Below are positions 34,101 to 46,825 of a stretch of 64,000 nt of DNA, one piece after another (positions within the stretch are counted from its first letter, which is position 1; every line of letters starts with the position of its first letter). Under the pieces are notes generated by a model that saw nothing but the letters and a program-made list of their open reading frames with translations, did not search any database and was not told where the DNA came from. The stretch is from Prunus persica (lineage: Eukaryota; Streptophyta; Magnoliopsida; Rosales; Rosaceae), in contig NC_034009.1 of assembly GCF_000346465.2 (NCBI RefSeq), positions 3,735,803 through 3,799,802 on the forward strand, given 5' to 3'. The translations under genes and the position numbers were made by a program.

Positions 34101-37100
34101 GGTTCCAGAGATAAGAAGAATGTTGCATTGTCTCCTGTTGTTGTGAGAATACACCTTACAATTTGGGATCTCATGTATAACAAAAAATTACTACGTGTTC
34201 TGTATAAACCTACTATAGCTCGTCTTGTGTGCGTATATGCCAATACAAGTCACCATGAGAAAGTTCCATTCACTTCAAGTCTTTTTCTTGCCAAAAGATC
34301 TCAGATGTGTTGCAGGATTTCTGGGAAGGAATGAGACTGTTCTATTTCTTGGAATGCCTTCATTTGGGTGTCCTTTCCCTTATACATTTTCTTAACGTTT
34401 GATTCTCAGGAAATGCAACCTTGAGTAGCCTTTTTCCTTTCAGAGAAAAAAAGGAAAATATTTATTATTATTTTTAAAAAAACCAAAAAAAAAAAAAATC
34501 ACCAGAATTTTGGGTGTTTTACATTCTCCTTATACAGAGGGATGCTTACAAGTTGTCAGTTCTTTCAGTGACTTAAATTGATGCTTAATCTTCTTGTTTT
34601 CTTCTATGCTATAGCCTGTATGGTCCTTTTTATTTACCTGCTAAGAGTTCTCTGCTTGTAGTGAAAGTTTTGTAAATTGTTTATGTGTGGTTCAATTGGG
34701 AACTTCTTTCGTATGAAGTTTTGTTATTTCAACTACTGATACTTTAATTCTATTGTTAATCTTAAGCATCTAAGTTTATATTTGCTGTGATGGTCTGTGG
34801 ACTGGGCCCTGCAATATTATATATGTTCACACTGATTTTCTCTTTTGACGTAGTGTTCTGTTTGAGTTATAACTGCTAGTGTTGAGCTTTCAGGTCAACT
34901 ATAAAAGTTTTGATGAAATTGAGGAGGGAAAAATGTGGTGGAGGAGGGTCCCCTTTGTTTCTGACTTTCTCCGTAAAACTGGTTTTGAGCCTGCTCTAAA
35001 AATGCTTGCTGGCTCTGACACTGTGCAAGCACGTGAATTTGTGGAATATGCTTTTGGGCAGTTAAAGTCATTCAATAATGCCTACCTTTTGAAGAATCTG
35101 ATTTCAAGTAGTGATGAGAATAACACAGAAGGCACTAGGAAATCTAATAATTCTGCTGGTGTGTCAGACGTGCCTTCCCAGATGGAGGGTATAGCAGAAG
35201 GTTCCTTAAATAATACAGGCTTCAAAGAAGGGAGCAATTCAGATGATTCCAATGCAGATAATGGTGGTGTGGAGAATGGTTATGCCCCTGAACCCGTGAA
35301 ACAACTTGGTGAGGAAAGGCAATCAAATAAGAATTTTTGGAGGAACTTTGCCAATGAAATTAATCAAAATGTTGTTGAGAAATTTGGTCGCCCAATTCCA
35401 GAGAAACTAAAGTGGGATGGGTTTGACTTATTAAACAAAGTTGGTTTGCAGTCACGAAAGATAGCAGAAGCATCTTATATTGACTCAGGGCTTGCGACTC
35501 CAGAAGGCGTAGATGTTGATAATGATAAAATAAGTGGCCCACTTTCTGTTAGCATGATTCAGTCTTCACTTCCAGATATTAAGGAAGCAACAAGGGACCT
35601 AGTAAGGCAAACTGATTCTGTTTTAGGAACATTGATGGTTCTTACTGCAGCAGTATCTCAATCAAACAAGGAAGCAAATCTTGCTGGAAGGAGCAAAATT
35701 AAAGAAGAGGATACTAGCAATGTAGAAGATGATGCCTTGACATATCCCATCAACGAGAAGCTTGCTAGCTCCCAGGGAGCTCAGGAGATGAAAGAACTCT
35801 TTTCTACTGCAGAAAGTGCCATGGAGGCTTGGGCGATGCTTGCTACTTCTATGGGGCATCCAAGTTTTATAAAGTCTGAATTTGAGAAACTATGTTTCTT
35901 AGACAATGCGACGACAGACACGCAGGTATTATTTTAATCTTTTGAGAGGATCGAGGAGCTTCTTTATCTAGTTATAGTTCATCTCTAAAATCTGAATAAT
36001 CATAAAACCTTATATGTGGCAAAAGGCTGCCAATTAATTGTGAGAATTATATTGTGGATGACTAAATTATAGGAAGCTGCAGGTGGCAATTTGGTGCGAT
36101 TCTTCCCGGAAAAGATTAGTTATCGCTTTCAGGGGAACAGAACAGGTAGGTTATATATTGTTTTTATTCAAATATGGGGTTCAGGTATGTATCTTCCAGC
36201 TCAAAATACCTCTACTCTAATTTTTGCAGGCAAGATGGAAGGACTTGCGAACAGATTTAATGCTAGCTCCTGCTGGGTAACATCTTTATACTTATCAAGT
36301 TATAACTTGTTTATTTGATCGACATTAGTGATTTGTGATCTTTCTTCCTAATTTTCTTTGGAGTCATAATGCATGTAATAAGTGTCCAGACTGGACCAGC
36401 CAGGTGGAACATTGAATGGTCTGGTTTCAAGTTCGGATTAGTACAGGAAGTCATCCGGATTAGTACAGGATCCATTTTATGTTTAATAACCCACTTGGAA
36501 GTTAGACTGTCCGACATTGGTTTGACTGGCAAACCTTTGAACTAGTTGTGGTTGAAGAAAACTTGGTAGTTATTCTCTGACAGAAAATTATGGTTTGAAG
36601 CTGATTTTGGATTCAAACTGCAAATGAGTTTTAATATCATCTCTAATGTACAATGTGCAAAATATACTGTTTTTGGTGCGCTCTCATTGGTTAATGCAGC
36701 TGCCATTACTGTTGAGTCATAATTCAAAGTTTGATGAATCAATTAAAGCCTTCAAGTATAGTTATTCTCTGACAGAAAAGTATGGTTTGAAAGTTGATTT
36801 TGGATTCAAACCACAGATCTTAAGGGTAGAAGACAATGAATTAAAGGTTGGGGCTAGCAACACTTGCTGTTATGCTACTGATAGCTTGTATTTAACTATT
36901 ACATTAATAACTTTAAGACAATTTTGTTTAATTTAATGCATGAGAATGACGTCATGGTCCAACTGCGGCCGGTCAGAGTGGTCACCTCTGACCCAGTCAC
37001 TTTATCTGGGTTGCCAATCAGTTGAGGTTTTCAACGATCTCATATGCACTAAGTTTCTCAATGGTTGTTGATTGATTTATCTAAATTAATATTCCACAAT

Positions 37101-40100
37101 TTCAGATGTGCCCATTAAGTTAAGTATCATACTTTGTAATGTTGGATTCTATACCTCTTTAGGCTAAATCCTGAAAGGATAGGTGGAGACTTCAAGGAAG
37201 AAGTTCAAGTAAGCAAAACCAACTCATTCATGGACGAGATGAACAGATTATTGACAAAATCCAATCTTTATGTATTTATTGACGGTGATAAAGTTATTTC
37301 AGGTTCACAGTGGTTTCTTAAGTGCATATGATTCTGTCAGGATCAGGATCATCTCTCTCATGAAATTGGCAATTGGTTATATGTAAGTTTTGATTTTTTT
37401 AATCTTTTAATCTTATTTTCTGAGCATGAAGCGACTGTCCTACTTATATACAAGTCAAGCAGCAGAGGACAGGTATTATCTAAAAGAATATTTCGGAATC
37501 AGTTTGCTTCAGTTAAATACATTAGGCATGTGGTTTAACATAACTTGCATCCTTTATATATGCGCACTGAAGTCCTTTCAACGATAAAATCTTGGAACCT
37601 TTAGAGTAAACCAGATGTTAATTATTTATTTATTTTGATGTCCATTTATTCTTTTGCGATTTTCAAAGTATGGGTTCTCTCCTTTTGGTGTCCATTTTGC
37701 ATTTGCATCATGGAATTTGATTTTTCAGTTGTCAAAGCAAAAATTAAGTGGTTTTCTGTAACAGTGACGATCTTGCTGAGCCGCTGCACAAATGGCATGT
37801 TTATGTTACTGGTCATAGTCTAGGTGGTGCATTATCTACCCTCCTAGCTCTTGAACTTTCATCAAGTCAATTAGCAAAGTGAGTTCATATATTCTACTCA
37901 GTGAAGTTATTATTCTTCTTTATCGTATCATAGTAAGTTTGCACGTGAAAGAATTCGTATTCATGCACAGGCAAATCATTAACCATAGGTTATGTTGGGC
38001 TTTGATTTTAACTTGTACTAATCCAATCTTCCCTTTATGACTGTAAATAGTGTTTCTTTTCACCCATGGTATTTCACCTTTGAAGCCTTTTTGGTGTAGA
38101 AGTTATTGACCAAAAGAAAAATAAAACCTAGAAATGCTTTGATAGACAACCACCCTGACATATTTCTTTATGACTTGAATATCCTGAGATGTTAGCAACA
38201 TAACATAAACCTATCATCCTTATGGTTGTAACAAATGCTTTGATTTGTACATTGAATTTTCTATGTGTATTAGGCGCGGAGTGATTTCTGTGACCATGTA
38301 TAACTTCGGATCTCCTAGGGTCGGTAACAAAAAATTTGCCGAAGTTTATAATGAGGTAAGATTTTTAATAGTAATTCTTTAGCTGTTTTCTATTGCTTGG
38401 CTTTTAATTCTTCATTTGAGTGTTGGGTGATTATCCTCCCATCTTTCTTTTCTATGGCTTCATTATTGTTTCTGCTGCAGTCATCTTGGTTGGAACAATT
38501 CATTGTTTTTTACAACAGGCTAATTTCTGGTCTACACTGTAGCTGCTAATCTTGTTAGAGTCTTGCAGAAAATAATTTTCAAATCTAGGATTGTGTTACA
38601 ATAAAGGAATTTACTCATTAGAATACTCCTCCACTCACTCGTTCTCTCACTATCTATCTAAATATTTACCAGTATATTATATATGTATTTATACATGTTA
38701 GAGTTTTATGATAGTAAATATGGAACTCTTTGGACTTAAATTTACAGGTATGATGAAGTCAGATCCACTGTAATATTCAAATTTGCCTCATGAAGTTGAA
38801 ATAATTATTAAATATGTGAAAGTTTATGTGTTGGATGTCACATGCGTATTTGTTTGGTGAATATTTATGCAACATGCAAAACTTACCTCTGCAGAAAGTC
38901 AAAGATAGCTGGAGAGTTGTGAACCACAGAGACATTATACCAACAGTCCCCCGCTTGATGGGTTACTGTCATGTAGCTCAACCTGTTTACCTAGCAACAG
39001 GAGACCTAAGAAATGCCTTGGTGGGTAGTTCACTGTCAATTCTCCAATTAAACTTCTGACTGTGTGAAACCTAATTCAGGATTTTTAATTTCTTGATAGA
39101 TGGACGTGGTATATGCTATTTAAATTTATATTTTATGGACAGTGTAAATGTTGTCCTTCTAGCTAATTGACATGATCCTCTAAAACTTGTTGGCGTAGCA
39201 GATATATATACATCAGTCCTGATCTCTTGGACTACAGGGGTCCAAGAGATTTGTGGTCACTCACCGTTGGATGTAAATTCAACGGTTCACTCACTCTTGC
39301 ACTCCTTTTAAAAAACTTTTTTGAACCATTGGATTAATATCCAACAGTGGGTGACCACAATCTCTTGGACTCCTGTGGTCCAAGAGATCGGGACTGATAT
39401 ATACATATACATATATATATATAATTATCACATTTTAAAATGGCCGAATTGTCTTTATTTGCTTCAATTCAAAGTCTACTTGTCATCTTAAAGTGAAAGC
39501 AGTGTGAAATTGTTTTGGGGTCCTTTTTTATGGTCAGAAAGCACCCTTCTTTCCCTTATACCCAAAATGTCTTCCCCCAGCATATATGTACAGTAACAAA
39601 GTTGCGCCAATTAGGGTATTCTTAAGTACAGGTTTATTGGCATTTTCCATGGGAAAAATCCTTTTCTCTTTGAGGTTTGACATGCTTCACAGTCATTTAA
39701 GTTCCTTCCCCAGTAAATGCATGGCAGGGGATGCTCTAAACTCCCTGCCAAGCTGCATGACTGAACTGATTAATTCATATCACAAGGCATCAACAATTTG
39801 AATTCCTATTCCATATCTCTTCAATACTTCAGATGCAATGCTGGACAAAGTTCAATTTATGTGATTTATAACACATTGAAATCCTTGCTGAATGAATACA
39901 AAGACTGATACAAAATATAGTACATTTTTACTTAAAGCTGTGCTAATGACATCCAGGACAATATTGAGCTTTCTGGAGATGGTTACCAGGGTGATGTGAT
40001 TGGGGAGTACACACCAGATGCGCTTATCAGTGAATTTGTACGTTTTGCCTTATTTAATCTTTTTCTTTTGGTAGTATGTTTGCTTATGGATGTCTAATAT

Positions 40101-40168
40101 CACATTCATATGTCCACATATCTATATCAGTGTTTTCAATTTCGAACGCCTGCTGACATGTTTTAATA

Positions 40169-40205
<37 letters not shown>

Positions 40206-41288
40206 ATATTTATAGTCGAAGTCTGATCAGTTCTTCTTGAGCCTTTCTCTAGCGTTTATATCTTGGGATGCAACCACTGTTGGGTGCAATAAAGGCAGAA
40301 TTGAAACTGAAGCTTTGTCCCGCTTTACTATTTGTAAAACCAGATTCCAAACAAGATCAGGAAAGAATCAGTCATAAGATCCCAAGAAATTAAAATGAAT
40401 TATCTTTGTTATGTTCATGATGTGACTAATGCCCCAGCTGCATATAACGATTTTCTTCTTCCAGATAAACTGATGAAAACAATTTTAAAAAATTGCTATG
40501 TTGATTGCATCCTCGCTATATCTCATCTCACCAGGAGTATATGTAATAATTCTCTAATCAAGATGTCCTTATTTTAGGAAAATTATGTATTACATTGTAA
40601 CCCATCCCACAAGATGCTGTCATGAGTCATGATCTGAATCGTCTAGTTTTTAGGTCTCCTTTTCACGGACCATCCTTGTCAAGTAGGATTCAATTTGATG
40701 TTAAGATATCTTTTGAATGCCTGCTCCAGTGTGTTTTTCTTTAACAGTCTTCCCACTGTTCAAAAAATCATTCTTAATGAAAGTTTGCTCCAGATGAAGC
40801 TTTTCTGGTTTTTTTTATCAGAAGTTTGACTAAGGGTGATTTTATCCTACAGATGAAGGGTGAGATGGAACTTATCGAGAAAATATTAGAGACTGAAATA
40901 AATATATTCAGTTCAATTAGAGATGGGACTGCACTTATGCAGCACATGGAAGATTTTTACTACATCACATTGCTAGAGGTACATTCATGGGTCGAACTTA
41001 TAGATGTTATTTGTTAATTTTTGTCATATTTTGGTGGTTCAATTTGGTATTTGAGGGAAGTAGGGCCTATTTTAATTCCCTTTACATTATACCATGAGTT
41101 GTAATGTCTCCTCATCTCATTGTAAGTTGTTAATTCCTCGAGTTGTAAGTTACTATTTGTTGTAATATCTCCTTATCTCATTGTAATTTGTTAACCTGTT
41201 TTCTTCTTTCCAGAATGTGAGATCGAATTACCAAGTTGCAGCAGCAAGGGCAGTGTCAGATGAACAAAAAAACATAAAAATTAGCTGA
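31114..41288 (+). CDS. HIL1: C2-domain class 3 lipase, plastid (HIL1-like)
   Basis: Exons: 31114-31428, 31698-31756, 31912-31993, 32154-32221, 32996-33065, 33833-33914, 33995-34059, 34894-35925, 36083-36145, 36230-36276, 37163-37208, 37303-37382, 37765-37878, 38274-38355, 38895-39020, 39957-40037, 40853-40978, 41214-41288; ~870 residues, phases all agree. Residues 1-60 look like a plastid transit peptide; NLAVVLAGFAFEAY (~90-103) is a short hydrophobic stretch. C2 domain ~125-247 (GLNLPAMDPWGTSDPYVVMQ). The single large exon encodes a variable acidic linker. The lipase_3 domain follows (RLVIAFRGTEQ oxyanion motif; GHSLGG with nucleophile Ser688; Asp748 in VVNHRDIIPTVP). C2 plus lipase_3 matches Arabidopsis HIL1, a heat-induced chloroplast lipase acting on monogalactosyldiacylglycerol; orthology is inferred. 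No break seen. Intron 15 carries a MITE. Confidence 0.88.
39214..39396. mobile_element. MITE in intron 15 of the lipase gene
   Basis: 183 bp, ends CAGTCCTGATCTCTTGGAC and its near-complement GTCCAAGAGATCGGGACTG. Inverted similarity extends ~85 bp per side (gtggtcactcaccgttggat; atccaacagtgggtgaccac). Flanked by the perfect 10-bp duplication ATATATACAT (39204-39213 and 39397-39406). A 10-bp TSD fits Mutator-like elements (9-11 bp). Confidence 0.85.
40172..40202. repeat. GA microsatellite in lipase intron 16
   Basis: About 15 uninterrupted GA units. Confidence 0.9.
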
Positions 41289-42741
41289 GGATGGCATCCA
41301 ACAGGACTTAAACATGCCTTTGAACATTCGTAATTGCCAATGCTTCTAGGCATTGTGCCTGCAACATACCTCCAGTCAGGTGCCATATATTTCTCCAAAT
41401 TGTACATTGTATACAGGATTTTTATGAAATGGAACAACATCAGCAGCCATTCGTAACTCAAAGTTTGTATAGTTTTCTACAAATATCACAAGTCTATTCC
41501 CCCAAACAATTTTCATAACCATGGTCTACATTAGATTTCTTTAAACTTTTTTATGTTGCCTATGTCACTCTCAATTTCTCTGTCTTTGTCTCATCTCTCT
41601 CTAAACAAAGCTCATACCCTTTTACGTGCACACACAACCTTTCTTGGTTTGACACTGCAATACCAAGCTTAGTTTTCGAATGGAAAAAAGGTCAAGTGCC
41701 AGGATTGACACCACATTGCAGAGGAGGGAAGGAAATTTCTCAAAAACAGCGGTACCGCATAAATAAAGAAACAAATACAAGAACAGAGATAGACAGAAGC
41801 TTTGCTGTAGACATATATCACTTGGTATTAAAAGCTTTAAGCCAGTTTAAGAATATTGGCAGAGAGTGGCTTTTGCTGTCAAGATATGAACAGTTATCTC
41901 CATTATACTAAGCCTTAGTTGTAAGAGGTATGTATGCGCATTTTATTTGCCGTCTACGCATGGGAGCATGTGTGAAGAAGGGGGTTAGCTTGATATGCAT
42001 TATTGGCTCCTATCTTAACAGTGGTAGCTCCACAATGAAAAATAATGTTCAAAACATAGCATTTCATATAACTATATTAGAACTACTGTAGGATCAAAGA
42101 ATCGTGAAAGTGTCATCACACGTGTCTTAGTATTATTGGTCGAAAATGACAAAATAGTGTTATCTTGTTTCGTGGGAGTCTCTCCTCAAGATAATAAGGG
42201 TTTGGATTGGAGCCTAGTAAGAAGCCTATAGTTTTAGGCCCAAGGAAGATAAGAAACACACATGTCAAAAAGAGAAGATAAGACACCACTAAGGTTGTGG
42301 TCCTGTTGAAAAATTATTCATCTCTGACGCTCCTCAGGCGGAGCCCACATATAGAATTCATCGTCTATTATTGTATAATTTCACCAGGTTGTGGCCCATC
42401 TATCCTCAGCTGGATTGCCCTTACTCTTATGGCTGGTTCTGGGAAGACACTGTATTTTTCTTGGTTAATCACGATTAGGATTCATACATCACATGTATTA
42501 GCAGCTTCTCAGCAATAATTCAAATGAGGCCGAAGGAAGAGGGGAGCCTCGAACTTTCGCCCAAGTACGAGGTAAATGTTCTCAACAAAATCACTGTAGC
42601 TATAAGCTCTAAAAGTAAGTACGTACAAGTTGTGCCAAATTATTTTACTCTTTAACTTGTTCCATTGCACCTCATGCTTTGGGCATCATACTTCATACAC
42701 AGTAGTGACTTAACTGTCAGTGTCGTGATAATAAAATTATA
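41289..42741. other. Convergent intergenic region
   Basis: Shared 3' region between the lipase and the minus-strand coiled-coil gene. No gene recognised. A SINE-like unit lies at 42525-42615. Confidence 0.4.
42525..42615 (-). mobile_element. tRNA-derived SINE-like unit
   Basis: Minus strand: TTATAGCTACAGTGATTTTG (box A-like), then ~35 bp on, AAGTTCGAGGCTCC (box B-like, GTTCGA core). Weakly preserved. Confidence 0.4.
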
Positions 42742-43462
42742 TTACAATTTTCTAGCCTGTTTCACATTCACAGGCTGTGAATCTCGAGAAACATTCTTAG
42801 TGACCTGCAGTGTCTTCTTGCAGCTCATGATTCTTAAGCTTTGCCTTAATATGTCAATCTCTCGTTCCTTCTTGTATTGTTCATGCTCCATAGAAACTAT
42901 TCTGGATTTTAGGCCTGCAATCATTTCTTCTTTGGCTTTGATGTCTTTCTTTAGCTCTTCCACAGTGTCTTCCTCCTCTGCTCTCCAGTACAGCCCATTT
43001 TCTACAGTAAATGTCATTGCTCTATTATATCAACACACACACAGAGAGAGAGATATATATATATATATATATGTTCATACTAAACAAGTGAAATTCAACC
43101 AGACCAAATTGCTTGTCGTATGAGGGAGCTTGAATTTATAAGAACATATAATTTAAATGACCATGTGGGAAGATTAGAAAGAAAAAACATTATCTATGAA
43201 GATTAGATCTGGTTAACTGTACATAGGAATCAAGCCATTCCATTTTTCATCAATTCCAAATTCTTAAATATACTTTCAGTTAAAATGAACATGTAGGAAA
43301 TTCTGCTTTTTATGCTTTTTTGCTTGTGATGAGAGCAGAAAAAATCACTTACTTTCAGATGAAGAAAGAAATTGAGAACCATGCACCTACTGCTAAATCC
43401 TGATGTCGGTTATCATCAAAATATAATTAAACACGAAAATTGCATCATGTACATAATTTCAT

Positions 43463-43507
<45 letters not shown>

Positions 43508-43966
43508 TTACATACCACAATGTGTCCTCTGAATGAGTTCATCAAGCTCCATCTTAATAGCCAGATAAAGCTGCTTCCACTTCTCGACAGTCTCATCTCT
43601 TCTTGCTCTCTCCTCCCTCATTTGCTCAGCCAACAACACTTTCCACTCCTTCTCCCCACCACTCTTATTATTTCCAGCTCCCAAAACTAAGCCTGCATCC
43701 TCAATCCCTCTAATTCTCTCCTCCTTCTCCTCCACCACCTTCCTCAACATCTTCACCTCCTCCCGCATCTTCTTCTTCTCTTGCTTCCACTCAGCCTCCT
43801 TGAATGCAAACACCATCATGTCCCTCTCATATGCTGCACTCTCTTTCTTCCTCTCATACACCATCCCACTCATTTCCTCTTGAATATTCCTCACCTTTTC
43901 TCTCAACCCACCAACATCTACTTTCTCACTTGAATTGCTCTTCCTCTTGCTAGCAAAACCCCCCAT
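42742..43966 (-). CDS. Small coiled-coil protein with N-myristoylation signal
   Basis: Exons (minus) 43966-43516 and 43001-42742 with a GT-AG intron encode 236 residues. The N-terminus MGGFASKRKSNSS is a textbook N-myristoylation signal (Gly2, Ser6, Lys7) followed by basic residues, predicting attachment to the plasma membrane or endomembranes. The rest is almost entirely charged alpha-helix with heptad character (KVRNIQEEMSGM; EVKMLRKVVEEKEERIRGIE; LLAEQMREERARRDETVEKW; VEELKKDIKAKEEMIAGLKS). Conserved-looking patches are WKQLYLAIKMELDELIQRTH at the exon junction and GLYWRAEEED after it. I recognise it as a plant-specific uncharacterised coiled-coil family but can name no function or symbol. 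The alternative ATG at 43017 lies in the intron and is not used. It converges on the lipase gene. Confidence 0.8.
43465..43504. repeat. GA microsatellite in the coiled-coil gene intron
   Basis: (GA)n of ~19 units, 12 to 50 bp from the 5' splice site of the intron (minus-strand gene). Confidence 0.85.
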
Positions 43967-44116
43967 CTTAAAACTTAATTATAATTCTTCTTGCTAGCTA
44001 GAAGCTACTTTTTGGGGTCACTAAGAAGGGCCTGTGTGACATAAATTTTATCCACAGGGGGAACAGAAGAGGCTCCTCTTGCTCTTCCACTTAATGAAGA
44101 GTTAGATATGTTGTGT

Positions 44117-44134
44117 ATTTTATAAGCCCCATTG
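44117..44134 (-). promoter_or_regulatory. CCAAT and TATA boxes of the coiled-coil gene
   Basis: On the minus strand CCAATGGGG (44134-44126) is followed by TATAAAAT (44124-44117), ~150 bp upstream of the start codon at 43966. Confidence 0.5.
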
Positions 44135-44299
44135 GATTTCACTCTCACAATGTTAATAATGATTGAGGGAAGCATAAATGAGGCTCGTGAAGAAGACTGA
44201 AGACTGTCTTGTATTTGTACATATTTTTACAGAAAGATTGGACACCCATGATCTGTATGCAAATATAATTGGATTATTCCAAGTCACATGCAATTTTCT

Positions 44300-44425
44300 T
44301 ATTTGGGAGCGTGGCTTTTATTTTTATGTTTTATACACGGGACATTACGAGAGAGGATAATCGAATCTAGGACTTTGGTGCAAAAGTAAATATACTTAAT
44401 CACTTGCGCTACAAGACCCTTGCTA
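44300..44425 (-). mobile_element. tRNA-derived SINE-like unit
   Basis: Minus strand: GGGTCTTGTAGCGCAAGTG (box A, tRNA-like), then ~35 bp, AGATTCGATTATCC (box B), and a non-tRNA tail of ~50 bp. Order and spacing are those of RNA polymerase III internal promoters. Confidence 0.55.
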
Positions 44426-45540
44426 AGAGCATCACTTCTAAATTCAAATCTATCATCATTATATATGCCAGCTGCTTTCAATGGCAATGGGTCTACATTT
44501 AGACTCACAGCACAGGGCATCCTTGTACAGTTTGCTCTATCATTTGGCTCTAAAATTCTTATCACTTATCTATTATTAGCCAATATTCCAATTTCCAATG
44601 GGTCCTATAAATAGTTTTTTTTGCAATGGCATTACTCTAGCTGTCCTTGGAGTAGAGCCTCCTTGCCCAGTTAGATTGGACTCAACTCAATATTCCTCAA
44701 GCAAATGATTGCTGGCCAAAATAATATTTCAAAATGTAACATGAATTTGAAATATTTATTCCACAATACTTGTTCTGTATCTGTAGGGATGACACAAAAT
44801 GTACATGTGGGCAGTCTTATATTATTATTATTATTATTATTTTTAATTCTTTCAAAAATAATCCACCTGATTGGTTTTTCTTTTGGGTAGCTCACAAATC
44901 ACCTTGGCAATTCAAAGATTACCAATTAACCATCAGTTGATGACCTACCCATTGCTACTTCTAGAAGAAGTCTTGGCAGACCACCAAAGGCATGAAAATC
45001 CATTGCAGTTGTGAGGGTTTTTATTATTATAATTTTATAACCAGACAAAAAATTTATGCAGGCATCTGTGTATATGTTCACACCCCCATTTGTGCAACTA
45101 CATTTATTGTTATGTCTTTGGATTCCCTGACTGACAGGGACCTATTTGACTTGGAGGTGGAGATGTTTGGTGGTTTGCAATTTATGAAGAGAGAAAAATG
45201 GGCAACAAGAAAATGGCATGTATATGTATAATATGCTTGTAAGCCTTGTAAACTAGTGGGTAAGTAAATCCATGGACAGTGTTATATTCTAACTTCCTAT
45301 CAGATAGTGAGTGGGGTGGGGTACTAGTGGGGACATTGGCTGTAGATTCAGTGGCTGCAAGTTGAAGGGTGGATATGCAAGCCCTCTTTTGTTAACACCC
45401 AGCATTTTACTCAACACACACCCATAAAAAGTTTAAAATATATACCCAATTACTTTAATGTATTTTCTATAGGAAAAACTGTATATTTTTCTCTCTACTC
45501 CTTCCCTTCTCTCTCCCCCATCCCTTTCCTTCTTCAAATC
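44426..45540. other. Intergenic, no gene recognised
   Basis: AT-rich; a (TTA)n run of ~7 units at about 44820-44840. No protein-like frames. Confidence 0.4.
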
Positions 45541-45694
45541 CATGGCTTATTGTTGTTCTTTTAGGTATGAAGTAAAGGGAAAACTACGGTTTTGGTCCCA
45601 TTTTGTCATTTTTCTCCTTACTCTTTGTAGTTTTAATCTTTTGATCATGTCTTACAGTTAGTTAACTTTCTTTTTACAATGTGATATTGTAAAC

Positions 45695-45775
45695 TACTCT
45701 AATTTAAAGAGAGGGAGATCGAACTGGAGTGTAAGGCGAACACACTGCTTTGACTAACTGACCTAACCCACATAT
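45695..45775 (-). mobile_element. SINE-like unit, older (within duplication unit 1)
   Basis: Minus strand: GGTTAGGTCAGTTAGTCAAA...CTCCAGTTCGATCTCCC, a box A/box B pair. A diverged copy sits at the equivalent place of unit 2 (46740-46825), so insertion predates the duplication. Confidence 0.45.
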
Positions 45776-45837
45776 GTAGTTAGCTAATATTAGCAGTTAA
45801 AGATAATCAAATATTCATAAATTACTTTTTTTTTTCT

Positions 45838-45965
45838 TTTTTGCCAAAGTTAGAGAGGGAAATGGGGATTTTTATCACACACAAAGTCAATGTGCTATGA
45901 GGATTCGAACCTAAGACCACTGATTTGCAAATTAAGACTCTTTTCCAATGAACTAGACCTATTGA
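45838..45965 (-). mobile_element. tRNA-derived SINE-like unit
   Basis: Minus strand: GGTCTAGTTCATTGGAAAAG (box A-like), ~40 bp, GGTTCGAATCC (perfect box B), then a tail (TCATAGCACATTGACTTTG) shared with the unit at 47520-47635. It is absent from the equivalent place in duplication unit 2, so it inserted after the duplication. Confidence 0.6.
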
Positions 45966-46739
45966 CAAATATTCGTAAATTACGTTGAGACTTCTGTATC
46001 ACAATAACTATATTTTTAAGCTTAATAGAAACTCCCTCCTACAATGCCATTGTATTATGGATTATATGTGTAATGAATCGAGGATGAAAATGAAAAATGA
46101 CCTAAGCTGCATGGACCAAATTGTCTTATTTGTCCTTAATTGTTAATGTTCAACTATCTGGAAATGATTAAAAACAAAAACAAAAACTAATTACAAATGT
46201 TAAAGTAGAAAGTTCAAAATTATGATTATCTTTTTAAAACACAAAATTTAGTGAAAATAAGTAGGAAGTTGGGGAATTTGTTTAGTAGAGAAGAGTGTAC
46301 GTGTAGTGTAGTGTAGCCATCACTGAGGACAATAATGTGTAGGTAGAAAGCCCCAATAAATCCAATCAAGATGAGGTGGCTGACATTTCCCCATGCCTAT
46401 GTTCCTGGGGACCCCTAAGTTCGTTTTCCATGACTTTATCTTTAGTTGTATGACAAAGTAAATTAATTATACTCACTAAATCATGGAAAAATGAAAAGAA
46501 AAGAAAAGATGAATTTATAAATTACTAATTTATATATTATAATAATGAGTGAATAATGTATTTACATTTTACAGTATAATATTAATAAACAGAACATGTG
46601 TTCTAACATGGATGAAAATTTTCTTAAGCCATGGCCTATTGTTGTTTTGTTAGGTATGAAGTAAAAGCAAAATTGGTTTTGGTTCTCTTTTGTTATTTGT
46701 AGTTCCAAATCCAATGTGGTGATCATTTACAGTTAGTTT

Positions 46740-46825
46740 AAACTACTCTAATTTATGAAAAATAGAAGCGAACTCAAGTGTAAAGAGGCAGACACACTAT
46801 CATAGTCACCTGACCTAACTCACAT
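46740..46825 (-). mobile_element. SINE-like unit, duplicate of 45695-45775
   Basis: Minus strand: GAGTTAGGTCAGGTGACTAT...CTTGAGTTCGCTTC. It is the unit-2 counterpart of 45695-45775. Confidence 0.45.

Noticed and set aside
36073..36082. Splice acceptor at 36072 for lipase exon 9
   Set aside because: It gives a frame without the lipase motif; the acceptor at 36082 gives VAIWCDSSRKRLVIAFRGTEQ-like family sequence in phase.
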